Positions 10,196 to 17,367 of a stretch of DNA of 17,831 nucleotides are shown in pieces. The DNA lies in NCBI GenBank assembly GCA_023444445.1, contig JAEXMK010000234.1, positions 1 to 17,831 of the forward strand, given 5' to 3'. Position 1 is the first letter of the stretch, and every line of letters starts with the position of its first letter. The stretch is from Pseudomonadota bacterium. GTDB lineage: Bacteria > Pseudomonadota > Alphaproteobacteria > Rhizobiales > Rhizobiaceae. A program made the translations under genes and the position numbers. Below the pieces are notes generated by a model that did no database searches, had not been told where the DNA came from, and was given only the letters and a program-made list of their open reading frames with translations.

Positions 10196-11593
10196 TTGTC
10201 GAGTATGGAAATGACGGAGAAAAACGGCTGGAGCGAATTGCTGAGCGGGGCGAATCTCTCGCTTCTGACCGTCATTTCCTCCGGTATCGGCCTGCACGCT
10301 TTCAATCAGTTCGCGGTGGTGACAGCCTTGCCCGTGGCCGTCAACGAAATTGGCGGCGCTGCCTTTTATAGCTGGGCCTATAGTCTCTATTTCGTCGGCT
10401 CCGTCGCGGGCGGCGTCACCGCCGTCCTGTTTCGCGAGCGTTTTGGCGCACGCGTCGTTTTGCTTCTCTGCTGCCTGATTTTTTCTTTCGGTTCGGTCCT
10501 CTCGGCAATCGCCGGTGACTTTTTGTGGGTGGTCGTCGGACGTGCCCTGCAGGGACTGGCGGACGGGCTGATCGTTGCCGTTTGCTACAGCCTCATTCCC
10601 GCCGGTTTCCGTTCCGGCCTGCTGCCGAAGGTCTTCGCCATCGAGGCGGCGATCTGGGCGGTTGCCTCCTTCATCGGCCCGCTGACCGGCGGTTTCGCCA
10701 CCGAACACATCTCCTGGCGCGCCACTTTCCTGCTGTCGGCGCCTCTGATCCTGCTGCTTCTGGCCTACACCACCATTGCCGTCTCCGCCGAGCGGCCGGT
10801 GGCGGCGACGCGCAAACCGCTGGTGCCGTTGGCTCTTTGCCTTGTCGGTGCCCTGGCGTTTTCCGCGCCTTCCGCCTTCGAGGATGCGAGCCTGCGGGCA
10901 ATTTCCCTGCTGGCGGGGGCGGCGCTGTTGTGGGCCTCGCTGCGCACGGGCATCCGGCCCTCAATCGGTCTTTTCCCGAAGGATTCCTTTCGGCTTAAGA
11001 CGGTGCTCGGCAGCGGTTTCTGGGTGCTGTTCCTGATGTCCTACGCCCATGCGCTGGGCAGCGTCTACCTCGCTTATGTCGCCATCAATCTGTGGCAGCA
11101 TGAGCCGACTTTTGCCGGTTTCATCGTCGTGACCATGCCGCTTGCCTGGAGCTTCGTGGCGATGTTGATCGGTAGCCTGCGCTCCGACCGCCTGCGGGAA
11201 ATCTGCCTGCATTACGGCCCTTACCAGATGGTGCCGGGCTGCGTGCTGCTGGGGCTTGGGCTTGCGACGGGCAATTGGGGGGAGATGCTGCTCGGCGAGG
11301 TGCTGATAGGCTCTGCCTTCGGCATGTCGTGGGCCGGTATCAGCCAGGCGGCCATGGAGGCGGCACCGGAAGAGGAGCGCAAGATGACAGGCGCACTGCT
11401 GCCCACGGTCGCCACGCTCGGTTCTGCGGCGGGTGCAGGCGCCAGCGGCACCGTCGCCGCCGCGACCGATCTTGTCGTGCAGATCGAGCGGGCGGATGTG
11501 ACGATGCCGATGCTTTATCTTTATGGGCTGGGTGTGGTGGTGTCGCTTCTCGCTATTATGACCGCCAGGGGCTTGCGGGCCGAACGCCGCTAG
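10196..11593 (+). CDS. MFS (DHA2-like) multidrug/solute transporter
   Basis: About 465 residues with 12-14 predicted membrane helices, probably an inner-membrane proton-coupled exporter. In TTG-start numbering, family marks include a loop 2-3 motif A variant (GGVTAVLFRERFGARVV, 72-88), GRALQG (115-120, motif B Arg116) and GPLTGGFATEHISWRATF (161-178). The last is motif C, typical of antiporters. The substrate is unknown. I choose the TTG at 10196 because AAAGGA (10183-10188) lies 7 bases upstream and it follows the predicted promoter. ATGs at 10205 and 10211 are nearby alternatives, while the ATG at 10079 adds a polar, unconserved-looking leader. The neighbours give no regulator or partner adaptor, so its role stays open. 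Confidence 0.85.
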   Translation: MSSMEMTEKNGWSELLSGANLSLLTVISSGIGLHAFNQFAVVTALPVAVNEIGGAAFYSWAYSLYFVGSVAGGVTAVLFRERFGARVVLLLCCLIFSFGSVLSAIAGDFLWVVVGRALQGLADGLIVAVCYSLIPAGFRSGLLPKVFAIEAAIWAVASFIGPLTGGFATEHISWRATFLLSAPLILLLLAYTTIAVSAERPVAATRKPLVPLALCLVGALAFSAPSAFEDASLRAISLLAGAALLWASLRTGIRPSIGLFPKDSFRLKTVLGSGFWVLFLMSYAHALGSVYLAYVAINLWQHEPTFAGFIVVTMPLAWSFVAMLIGSLRSDRLREICLHYGPYQMVPGCVLLGLGLATGNWGEMLLGEVLIGSAFGMSWAGISQAAMEAAPEEERKMTGALLPTVATLGSAAGAGASGTVAAATDLVVQIERADVTMPMLYLYGLGVVVSLLAIMTARGLRAERR

Positions 11594-11628
11594 AGCCTTT
11601 CAGAAAAAACGGCTGTTTACCTGCGCGG

Positions 11629-11802
11629 TCACGACTGGGTGGTGGCGATGGTGATCGCCGCCAGATAAACAACAAAGGCCATGATCGCGACTGCGCCGAT
11701 AATGATGATGACACCCTTGCCGGCGCGCTTCTTCTCCCCTTTGTTCTCATTGGCTTCGGTCGGGAACAGGATCGGATCGCTGGTGTCGCGGATTTTGGTC
11801 AT
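11629..11802 (-). CDS. small single-pass membrane protein, hypothetical
   Basis: The 57-residue protein has a polar N-terminal half (TKIRDTSDPILFPTEANENK), a basic patch KKRAGK, and one hydrophobic helix (GVIIIIGAVAIMAFVVYLAA) ending in a short tail. This suggests an N-in inner-membrane protein. The start at 11802 is supported by AAGGAG about 8 bases upstream. A longer frame reaching 11874 would run into the glycosidase stop and has no ribosome binding site. I do not recognise its family beyond small rhizobial membrane proteins. It lies downstream of the glycosidase on the same strand (69 bp) and converges with the MFS gene. Confidence 0.65.
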   Translation of the reverse strand: MTKIRDTSDPILFPTEANENKGEKKRAGKGVIIIIGAVAIMAFVVYLAAITIATTQS

Positions 11803-11870
11803 GCCGTTTCTCCTTATCCGTGAAATGGATGGTTTCGATCTATCAACCGCCCAATCCGCCAAAAGGTTCC

Positions 11871-13589
11871 TCACGGCTTCAGCGCCCAGCTGGTGGCGTG
11901 CACCACCGTGCCGGGCGCGGCCTTCAGCACCGCTGAGCGCACGGGCTCGAAACCTTCGATGCGCTTGGTGCCCACATATCGCCCGCGATTGGCGAAGACT
12001 TCGATCGAACCATAATCCAGAAAGATGCGGATGCGGGATGCCCTGGCTCCCTTGGCGATGTAATGTGGCGCAGGGCCGTCGCGCCCGTCCTCATGGCAGA
12101 TCCATAGCCCGGTTTCATCGGAAACGACGCCTAGCTTGACCGTCGGATGATCGAACACCAGTTCGAAGGGCGCGCCGGCAGAGGCAAGCTCGAACAATAT
12201 TTCCACCGCGCCGTTGATGAAGGTGACCCGCTCGCCGGCTGCAAGCCGTGTGCGGTCGAGAATATGGCTGCGAAGACTTTCCGCCGCACCGATCGGGGGG
12301 GTCAGAAGCTCGCCATTCACATAATGAATCCGGCGCGGCAAGGTCATCGAGGTCGGGAAATCGATCTCGGGATTGGCATCCGCCCAATTGGCGAGCCAGC
12401 CCATGCCGATGATGCTGTCGCCATCCAGAAACGCCTGAAACGCGTAATTATCGGTGCCGAAATCCAGCTCCTGCCCGGATTCCTTGGTGAAGGTCTTGCC
12501 GTCAAACCAACCGACATCGGCCATGGTCAGATTCTTGCGGCCGGTCTCAGGGTCCTCTGAATGCATCAGCCCGTAGATCAACACCCAGCGGGTGGAACGG
12601 GCATTGGCAGGTCCATCGAGCGGCAGCAGGCAGGGGCATTCGATGGCGGTGGTTTTATAACGCGTTTCCACCCATAGCTTGCCGACATAAGTCCAGCCCG
12701 ATGCGGCCGTGGGATCAAGCGTCTCGTAAAGCAGAATGACGCCGCCGCCATCGCTCTGGCTGCCGAGCACCATTTTCCATAAGCCATCGGGACCGCGAAA
12801 GACGTAAGGATCGCGGAAATCCGGCGTCAACCCCTGTCCATCGGGCCTGTGGCCCAGAATGACCTCTGCCTGGCCTGCCATGATGAGATCGGAAGAGGTG
12901 GCGGTAAGCTGTATCTGCTGTTCGGGAATACGGTCCTGCACCTGTTCGGTGAAGAAGACGCGGATGCCGGTGCCTTCGACCAGCGGAATGGTCGACCCGG
13001 AATAGGCGCCGCCGCGCTTGTCCGGCCGCGTCGTCAGGTCCTCTGACGGGAAAAGGAAGATCGGCAGGTGCCGCCAGCGCAGATAATCGGAGGAGACGGC
13101 GTGGCCCCAATGCATGGTGTTCCAGCGCAGCCCGTGCGAATAATGCTGATAGAACAGATGCGGCCGGCCCTCGAAGCGGCCAAAGCCGTTCGGGTCGTTC
13201 ATCCAGCCGAAGGGCGGGCGGAAATGATAGCTGCCGGGCAGCTCGGGTGCCGCATTGTCCGGCTTGGTATGGACGACGGTAATGCCGGTTTCCAGCACAT
13301 CGGAAGCGGTGAACCAGTAGATGACGGAGACGGCTGTCGTCACCGTATCGTAACTGAGCTCCACATGGCCGCCGCCAAAAACCTGGTAGATTCGAAAACC
13401 GAACTCTTCTGTGTTGACGCTTGAAACTTCAGCGAATTTTCCGTTCTGATTGGAAAAGGAGACGGCGCCCGGCTCGGCATCTTTTTTCGCCTTCAGCCAG
13501 ACATGAAAGGTGGCGTTGACGGGCAGATCGGTGTGAATGGTGCGGATCGCGCTTTCCGGTTCGGAGTTTACGGCTTCAACGACGGTCAT
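11871..13589 (-). CDS. glycoside hydrolase family 32 beta-fructosidase (sucrose/fructan hydrolase)
   Basis: The 572-residue protein has the three GH32 acidic motifs: WMNDPNG (129-135, nucleophile Asp132), RDP (259-261, transition-state stabiliser Asp260) and EC (317-318, acid/base Glu317). A C-terminal beta-sandwich with LDYGSIEVFAN (524-534) is typical of the family. It should hydrolyse beta-fructosides such as sucrose or short fructans, releasing fructose. No signal peptide is seen, so it is probably cytoplasmic. An extra domain of about 110 residues precedes the catalytic propeller, longer than in plain invertases. The start at 13589 has AAAGGA 7-8 bases upstream. The frame stays open to 13739, but that extension has no ribosome binding site and overlaps the divergent selO leader. 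No sugar transporter or LacI-type regulator adjoins it, unusual for a catabolic gene. Confidence 0.92.
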   Translation of the reverse strand: MTVVEAVNSEPESAIRTIHTDLPVNATFHVWLKAKKDAEPGAVSFSNQNGKFAEVSSVNTEEFGFRIYQVFGGGHVELSYDTVTTAVSVIYWFTASDVLETGITVVHTKPDNAAPELPGSYHFRPPFGWMNDPNGFGRFEGRPHLFYQHYSHGLRWNTMHWGHAVSSDYLRWRHLPIFLFPSEDLTTRPDKRGGAYSGSTIPLVEGTGIRVFFTEQVQDRIPEQQIQLTATSSDLIMAGQAEVILGHRPDGQGLTPDFRDPYVFRGPDGLWKMVLGSQSDGGGVILLYETLDPTAASGWTYVGKLWVETRYKTTAIECPCLLPLDGPANARSTRWVLIYGLMHSEDPETGRKNLTMADVGWFDGKTFTKESGQELDFGTDNYAFQAFLDGDSIIGMGWLANWADANPEIDFPTSMTLPRRIHYVNGELLTPPIGAAESLRSHILDRTRLAAGERVTFINGAVEILFELASAGAPFELVFDHPTVKLGVVSDETGLWICHEDGRDGPAPHYIAKGARASRIRIFLDYGSIEVFANRGRYVGTKRIEGFEPVRSAVLKAAPGTVVHATSWALKP

Positions 13590-13759
13590 TGCTTTTCCTT
13601 TCCGTTCGGCATTCTGCGGGTCAAGCATAGGAACGATGATGGCGCGGGAAAGTTCATTGCGCAAAATTGAATGAGATGATGGCGGTAGCGCGGCATTTAT
13701 CACTCGCATCTCTCGCCTTTCGACCCCATATAGGGGCAAAAGCAGGGAGTTTATCCGTG
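13590..13759. promoter_or_regulatory. divergent promoter region between the GH32 gene and selO
   Basis: This 170-bp gap should hold both promoters. A small GC-clamped inverted repeat, CCCC ATATA GGGG (13724-13736), lies about 24 bases before the selO start; its AT core could serve as a -10 for selO. No convincing -35 partner was found for either direction. Confidence 0.35.
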
Positions 13760-15220
13760 ATGAAATTCGACAATTCCTATGCCCGCCTGCCGGAACGCTT
13801 CAGCGCCGCCGTCCTGCCGACACCGGTGAAGGCGCCGCGCCTCATCGCCTTCAATCGCGAGCTGGCCGATGAACTCCTTCTTGATGTAGCCGGCCTTGAT
13901 GATGACAGGCTGGCGGCGATCTTTTCCGGCAATGTCGTGCCGCAGGGGGCGGAGCCGCTGGCCATGGCCTATGCCGGCCACCAGTTTGGCGGTTTCGTGC
14001 CGCAACTGGGCGATGGCCGCGCCATTCTTCTCGGTGAGGTGATCGATGCGAACGGCAAACGGCGGGATATCCAGCTGAAGGGTTCCGGCCCGACGCCGTT
14101 TTCGCGCAGGGGTGACGGCCGCGCTGCCCTTGGCCCGGTGTTGCGCGAATATATCGTTTCGGAGGCGATGTATGCACTCGGCATTCCCGCCACACGGGCG
14201 CTTGCCGCCGTGCTCAGCGGGGACCGGGTGCAGCGTGAAGTCGGGCTGCCGGGCGGTGTCTTTACCCGCGTCGCGGCAAGCCACATCCGCGTGGGCACCT
14301 TCCAGTTCTTCGCCGCGCGCGAGGATGACGAGGCGATCAGGAACCTCGCCGACTATGTGATCGACCGCCATTTTCCCGAGGCAAAACAGGCAGGCAATCC
14401 GTACCTCGCCTTGTTGCGTGGTATCGCTGAACGGCAATGCGACCTCATCGCCCGCTGGATGATGGTGGGCTTCATCCATGGCGTGATGAATACCGATAAT
14501 ATGGCCGTTTCCGGCGAGACCATCGATTTCGGCCCCTGCGCCTTCCTCGATGAATATCACCCCAACAAGGTGTTTTCGTCCATCGACGCGCAGGGCCGCT
14601 ACGCCTACAACAACCAGCCGGGCATAGCGCAATGGAATATCGCCAGACTGGCGGAATGCCTGCTGCCGCTGCTTGATCCGCAAGTGGATAAAGCCGCCGA
14701 ACTCGCCAACGCCGTTCTCGCCGATTTCGCCGCCTCATTTCCCAAACGCTGGCTCACCGGCATGCGCGAAAAACTGGGTCTGACGACAGAGGAAGAGGGC
14801 GATATGGATCTGGTGCAGTCGCTGCTGGCGCTGATGCAGGCATCGGAAGCGGACTATACGCTGACCTTCCGGCGTCTTTCCCATGCCGTCAATGGCGACG
14901 CTGAGCCATTCCGCGGCATGTTCATCGATATCGCGGGCGCTGACGGATTTCTCGCCCGTTGGCGGGAACGAGCCGGTCGCGAAGGGATTTCCGATTCCGA
15001 AAGATCAGCGGCAATGCTTTCCATCAATCCGGCCATCATACCGCGCAACCACCGCATCGAAGAATTGATCGAGGCGGCAGTGGAAGAGGATGACTTCGAG
15101 CCCTTCCACGCCATGCTGAAAGCGATTGCGACGCCTTTCGAGGAGCGGCCGGACAATTTCGTCTACATGCAGCCGCCGATGAGCCATGAGCGGGTGTTCA
15201 GGACGTTTTGCGGGACGTAA
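13760..15220 (+). CDS. selO: SelO/YdiU-family protein adenylyltransferase (AMPylase pseudokinase)
   Basis: The 486-residue protein matches the SelO (UPF0061) family. These kinase-fold enzymes bind ATP in flipped orientation and transfer AMP to Ser/Thr/Tyr of target proteins, often redox-linked. Visible motifs are HQFGGFVPQLGDGRA (74-88), LKGSGPTPFSRRGDGR (106-121), the catalytic segment HGVMNTDNM (240-248) and IDFG (255-258). Asp246, Asn247 and Asp256 occupy the expected base and metal positions. The protein ends CGT: Cys484 is third from the end, where some eukaryotic members carry selenocysteine. A Cys260 next to the metal motif could be its disulfide partner. The ATG at 13760 follows CAGGGAG about 10 bases upstream; the adjacent GTG at 13757 is also possible, while an in-frame ATG at 13667 adds an unconserved leader. 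Confidence 0.93.
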   Translation: MKFDNSYARLPERFSAAVLPTPVKAPRLIAFNRELADELLLDVAGLDDDRLAAIFSGNVVPQGAEPLAMAYAGHQFGGFVPQLGDGRAILLGEVIDANGKRRDIQLKGSGPTPFSRRGDGRAALGPVLREYIVSEAMYALGIPATRALAAVLSGDRVQREVGLPGGVFTRVAASHIRVGTFQFFAAREDDEAIRNLADYVIDRHFPEAKQAGNPYLALLRGIAERQCDLIARWMMVGFIHGVMNTDNMAVSGETIDFGPCAFLDEYHPNKVFSSIDAQGRYAYNNQPGIAQWNIARLAECLLPLLDPQVDKAAELANAVLADFAASFPKRWLTGMREKLGLTTEEEGDMDLVQSLLALMQASEADYTLTFRRLSHAVNGDAEPFRGMFIDIAGADGFLARWRERAGREGISDSERSAAMLSINPAIIPRNHRIEELIEAAVEEDDFEPFHAMLKAIATPFEERPDNFVYMQPPMSHERVFRTFCGT

Positions 15221-15267
15221 GCGCTGCGCTGATCCGCAATGCCGGAGCGAGCGGGCGCCTGTTTCGC

Positions 15268-15385
15268 CTTCTCCCCGCCGGGGAGAAGGTCGCGGCAGCG
15301 GGTTGAGGGGGCCACGGCAAATATATCCGGCAACGTTGCCCCCTCATCCGACCCTTCGGGCAACCTTCTCCCCGGCGGGGAGAAG
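15268..15385. repeat. mosaic inverted repeat with two 21-bp palindromes
   Basis: Between selO and the DUF305 gene lie two 21-base near-perfect palindromes, 15268-15288 and 15365-15385. Each has arms CTTCTCCCCG and CGGGGAGAAG around one central base. They are exact reverse complements of each other. Inside them, GAGGGGGC (15305-15312) is inverted by GCCCCCTC (15338-15345), so the whole 118 bases can fold into a long cruciform or RNA hairpin with side stems. This is a typical rhizobial intergenic mosaic element. It sits between convergent genes and could end transcription from both sides, although no T-tract follows. Confidence 0.75.
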
Positions 15386-15447
15386 AAACATGCCGCAAAG
15401 TCGCCGGAAGAGCGCCGCAGCCGGCGCTCCCCCTTCTGCAAAAGCAA

Positions 15448-15822
15448 TCACTTGCCCTTGGATTTCAGCCAGGCCTCCATCATGGCGATTTCGCCTTCCT
15501 GCGCCTTGATGACCTCTTCTGCCAGCTTGCGGATTTCCGGGTCCTTGCCATATTGGAGCTGGACCTTGGCCATATCGATCGCGCCCTGATGATGCGGGAT
15601 CATACCGCGCACGAAATCGACATCGGCATCGCCGCTATAATCGATGGCCATATCGCCATGCATCTTTTTGCTGGCTTCCATGAAAGCCTTGGTGGAATCG
15701 GTTTCGCTTGCGGCACCCTTGGACATGGTGTGCCCGGCATGACCGCCCGCTTCCTGGGCGAAAAGGGGCATGGCGAAAGCGGTTACGAAAGCGGCGGCGA
15801 GTGTGATGGTCTTGATAGACAT
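15448..15822 (-). CDS. secreted DUF305 protein, probably copper-binding (CopM-like)
   Basis: The 124-residue precursor has a signal peptide ([20 protein letters not shown], cleavage near FA-Q at residue 22) and a DUF305 ferritin-like four-helix domain. The family signature [14 protein letters not shown] (72-85) and the partner helix [12 protein letters not shown] (108-119) place His and Met side chains close together. A Gly/His/Met-rich N-terminal stretch (GGHAGHTM, 26-33) adds ligands. Periplasmic members of this family bind copper in some bacteria; metal binding here is inferred. AGGAAGG lies close before the ATG. The gene follows the Met/His/Cys-rich secreted protein by 58 bp on the same strand, with an inverted repeat in the gap, so co-expression is likely. 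Confidence 0.85.
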   Translation of the reverse strand: MSIKTITLAAAFVTAFAMPLFAQEAGGHAGHTMSKGAASETDSTKAFMEASKKMHGDMAIDYSGDADVDFVRGMIPHHQGAIDMAKVQLQYGKDPEIRKLAEEVIKAQEGEIAMMEAWLKSKGK

Positions 15823-15846
15823 GGATTATCCTTCCTGTGTCTGACG

Positions 15847-15875
15847 GATTTTTCGATGGATTGACTGGAAAAATC
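15847..15875. other. 8-bp inverted repeat between the two putative periplasmic copper genes
   Basis: GATTTTTC (15847-15854) and GAAAAATC (15868-15875) are perfect inverted copies with a 13-base loop. They lie in the 58-bp gap between the Met/His/Cys-rich gene and the DUF305 gene, upstream of the latter's ribosome binding site. A processing hairpin, weak terminator or operator are all possible. Confidence 0.4.
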
Positions 15876-15880
15876 TGGCG

Positions 15881-16285
15881 TCAGGCGCGGGGAGGCGGCA
15901 GCGGCGGGGCGAAAGCCTTGCCGTTGAAGAGAATGCCACGCTGCGGCTTGGGGTAGGCGAAGATCATCCGGCCGGCATCGGCGAAGATCGTTTGGGGAAC
16001 CACGATCAGGCAGGCAGCGCAGGATCCGGGATGCGCGGCGTGATCGCCATGTGGGCAGCAATCGCCCATCCCCGATTTAGGGGCTTTGGCTGTATCTTGC
16101 AAATGGGTCTCGGCACCGATGTCCCGATCTCCGGCATGGTTTGAATGGCCATTTTCATGGCTCATCGCGGATTGCGACGAAACAGCCTTGCCCGCGTCCA
16201 TCGGCATACTCATCGCCATCTGCGCCGGCATTGCACCGTAAAGCAGGCAGGCAAGGAACATCAAAGTGCGGATCATCAGGCGCAT
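15881..16285 (-). CDS. secreted Met/His/Cys-rich protein, probable copper-related (DUF2946/CopL-like)
   Basis: The 134-residue protein starts with a hydrophobic signal sequence (about 3-22). A Met-rich stretch follows (QMAMSMPMD, 22-30), then a His-rich region (MSHENGHSNH, 41-50), a cysteine-histidine block DCCPHGDHAAH (75-85), CAAC (89-92), and a proline-rich end (APPLPPPRA). This pattern resembles the small CopL/DUF2946-like exported proteins often found beside copper genes, although the match is by pattern only. It probably binds Cu in the periplasm or at the membrane face. No clear Shine-Dalgarno sequence precedes the ATG at 16285 or the alternative at codon 4. It lies 41 bp after the Rossmann-fold gene and 58 bp before the DUF305 gene. 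Confidence 0.7.
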   Translation of the reverse strand: MRLMIRTLMFLACLLYGAMPAQMAMSMPMDAGKAVSSQSAMSHENGHSNHAGDRDIGAETHLQDTAKAPKSGMGDCCPHGDHAAHPGSCAACLIVVPQTIFADAGRMIFAYPKPQRGILFNGKAFAPPLPPPRA

Positions 16286-16326
16286 GACGCGAATTTACCG
16301 CGAAAATTGTGGAATAAGCATGACGC

Positions 16327-17091
16327 TCAGGTCAGTTCACGCGCAATGACGTGATGTACGATACGATAATCCCTGCTTTCCTCTCCAAGGGGGGCAAGCG
16401 GCCATTCCCACGCGGCGGTGGGCGAGGAAATCTGGACGCCGTGCAGTAAATCCTCGTGCTGCTGCAGGCTGCCATCCTTGCCGATGACATCGAAGGACGT
16501 GTCCGTTACCAGGCAGGCTTTGCAGGGAAGCCCGGCCAGCGCATCGACATGCGTCTGAATGAGTTTCGGCAGCAGATCGTCCGGCGCATTCGTGATCTTC
16601 TCGCGCTCCAGGCGGTGGTGCGCGCCGGTGCCGATCTGCGACAGGAGATTGGCCGAAACGACGAGATCGAGATAGGGCACCCGCCGCAGGAAATCGAGCG
16701 GTTCCGCTTCTTTCCCGGCAAGGATTTCGTCAAAGCCGGAAAGATCGCGGTTGGCGATGCGGACATTCTTTTTGGCATTGAGGCGCAGCTTCGCCTGCAG
16801 GCTGGCAAGATGCACCAGATCAACCAGAACGACGGTATCGAACATCGCCACCAGCGCATCATAGGGCACATCGCGCAACAGGCCCGATCCCAGCACCACT
16901 GCCGTCCGCCGCTGCTTCAGCTTTCTGGCGGATTGCAGCACGAATTGCCGGCTGTTGTTTTCATGCTCCGCCCATGCCTTGGCGCAGCGGTTGGCGCGTG
17001 CCCACAGGTTGACGGAATAGCGGATATGCGGCCGGAATTCTTTCGGCGTCACCGCGCGGGTGGCGGCATATTGCAGGGCTTCGAGGATCAT
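16327..17091 (-). CDS. Rossmann-fold protein, possibly methyltransferase-like, function unknown
   Basis: The 254-residue protein has a basic, helical N-terminal region (about 1-60, including RANRCAKAWAEHENNSRQF). A Rossmann-like core follows: AVVLGSGLLRDVP (64-76) looks like a nucleotide or SAM glycine loop, and VVLVDLVHL (87-95) supplies the acidic residue at the end of strand 2. LDLVVSANLLSQIG would be a motif IV equivalent. The C-terminal part contains CKACLVTDTSFDVIG and WEWPLAPLGEESRDYRI. I do not recognise a characterised family. The ATG lies 6 bp after the RelE stop, with AGG of that stop region as the only ribosome binding signal. Translation is therefore likely coupled to the toxin gene. 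Another start further in cannot be excluded. Confidence 0.75.
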   Translation of the reverse strand: MILEALQYAATRAVTPKEFRPHIRYSVNLWARANRCAKAWAEHENNSRQFVLQSARKLKQRRTAVVLGSGLLRDVPYDALVAMFDTVVLVDLVHLASLQAKLRLNAKKNVRIANRDLSGFDEILAGKEAEPLDFLRRVPYLDLVVSANLLSQIGTGAHHRLEREKITNAPDDLLPKLIQTHVDALAGLPCKACLVTDTSFDVIGKDGSLQQHEDLLHGVQISSPTAAWEWPLAPLGEESRDYRIVHHVIARELT

Positions 17092-17097
17092 GAATGC

Positions 17098-17367
17098 CTA
17101 ACGGTAGATTTCACGGCGATGGCCGATTTCGACCACCAGCACGACCAGCTTATGGTCCTGTATATCGCAGATAATGCGGTAGTCGCCCACCCGGTAGCGC
17201 CAGAAACTTCCGAGTTCCGAGCCTTGCAGGGCGGTGCCGGTCCTGCGAGGATTTTCGTCTTGGACCACTCGATCTGCGAGAAACGAAACAATGCGGTTCG
17301 CATCTTGCTTGGACAGCTTTGCAAGCTGCTTGACGGCGCGGTGCTGAAACTCAATTTTCCAGGTCAA
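17098..17367 (-). CDS. RelE/ParE-superfamily toxin
   Basis: The 89-residue protein fits the RelE type: MTWKIEFQHRAVKQLAKLSK at the N-terminus, then GSFWRYRVGDYRIICDI (53-69) and the end VEIGHRREIYR (79-89). The basic/aromatic Arg57, Arg59, Arg64, Arg84 and Tyr88 are in positions used by RelE toxins to cleave mRNA on the ribosome. ParE-like gyrase inhibition cannot be excluded from sequence alone. The start is an unusual TTG at 17365-17367 inside the 3' end of the antitoxin gene (17-bp overlap). An in-frame TGA lies four codons upstream and no ATG is available at the right place. The rare start may keep toxin levels below antitoxin. Confidence 0.85.
   Translation of the reverse strand: MTWKIEFQHRAVKQLAKLSKQDANRIVSFLADRVVQDENPRRTGTALQGSELGSFWRYRVGDYRIICDIQDHKLVVLVVEIGHRREIYR

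Noticed and set aside
11594..11628. AAAC GGCT GTTT as a terminator between the MFS gene and the small membrane protein gene
   Set aside because: The stem is only four pairs with no T-run, too weak to call.
13590..13739. 50-codon upstream extension of the GH32 gene
   Set aside because: It lacks a ribosome binding site and overlaps the divergent selO leader; the ATG at 13589 has AAAGGA at ideal distance.
15268..15385. CRISPR array or intrinsic terminator
   Set aside because: The repeats are inverted, only two units exist with no equal spacers, and no T-tract follows. It is a mosaic palindromic repeat, although a termination role remains possible.
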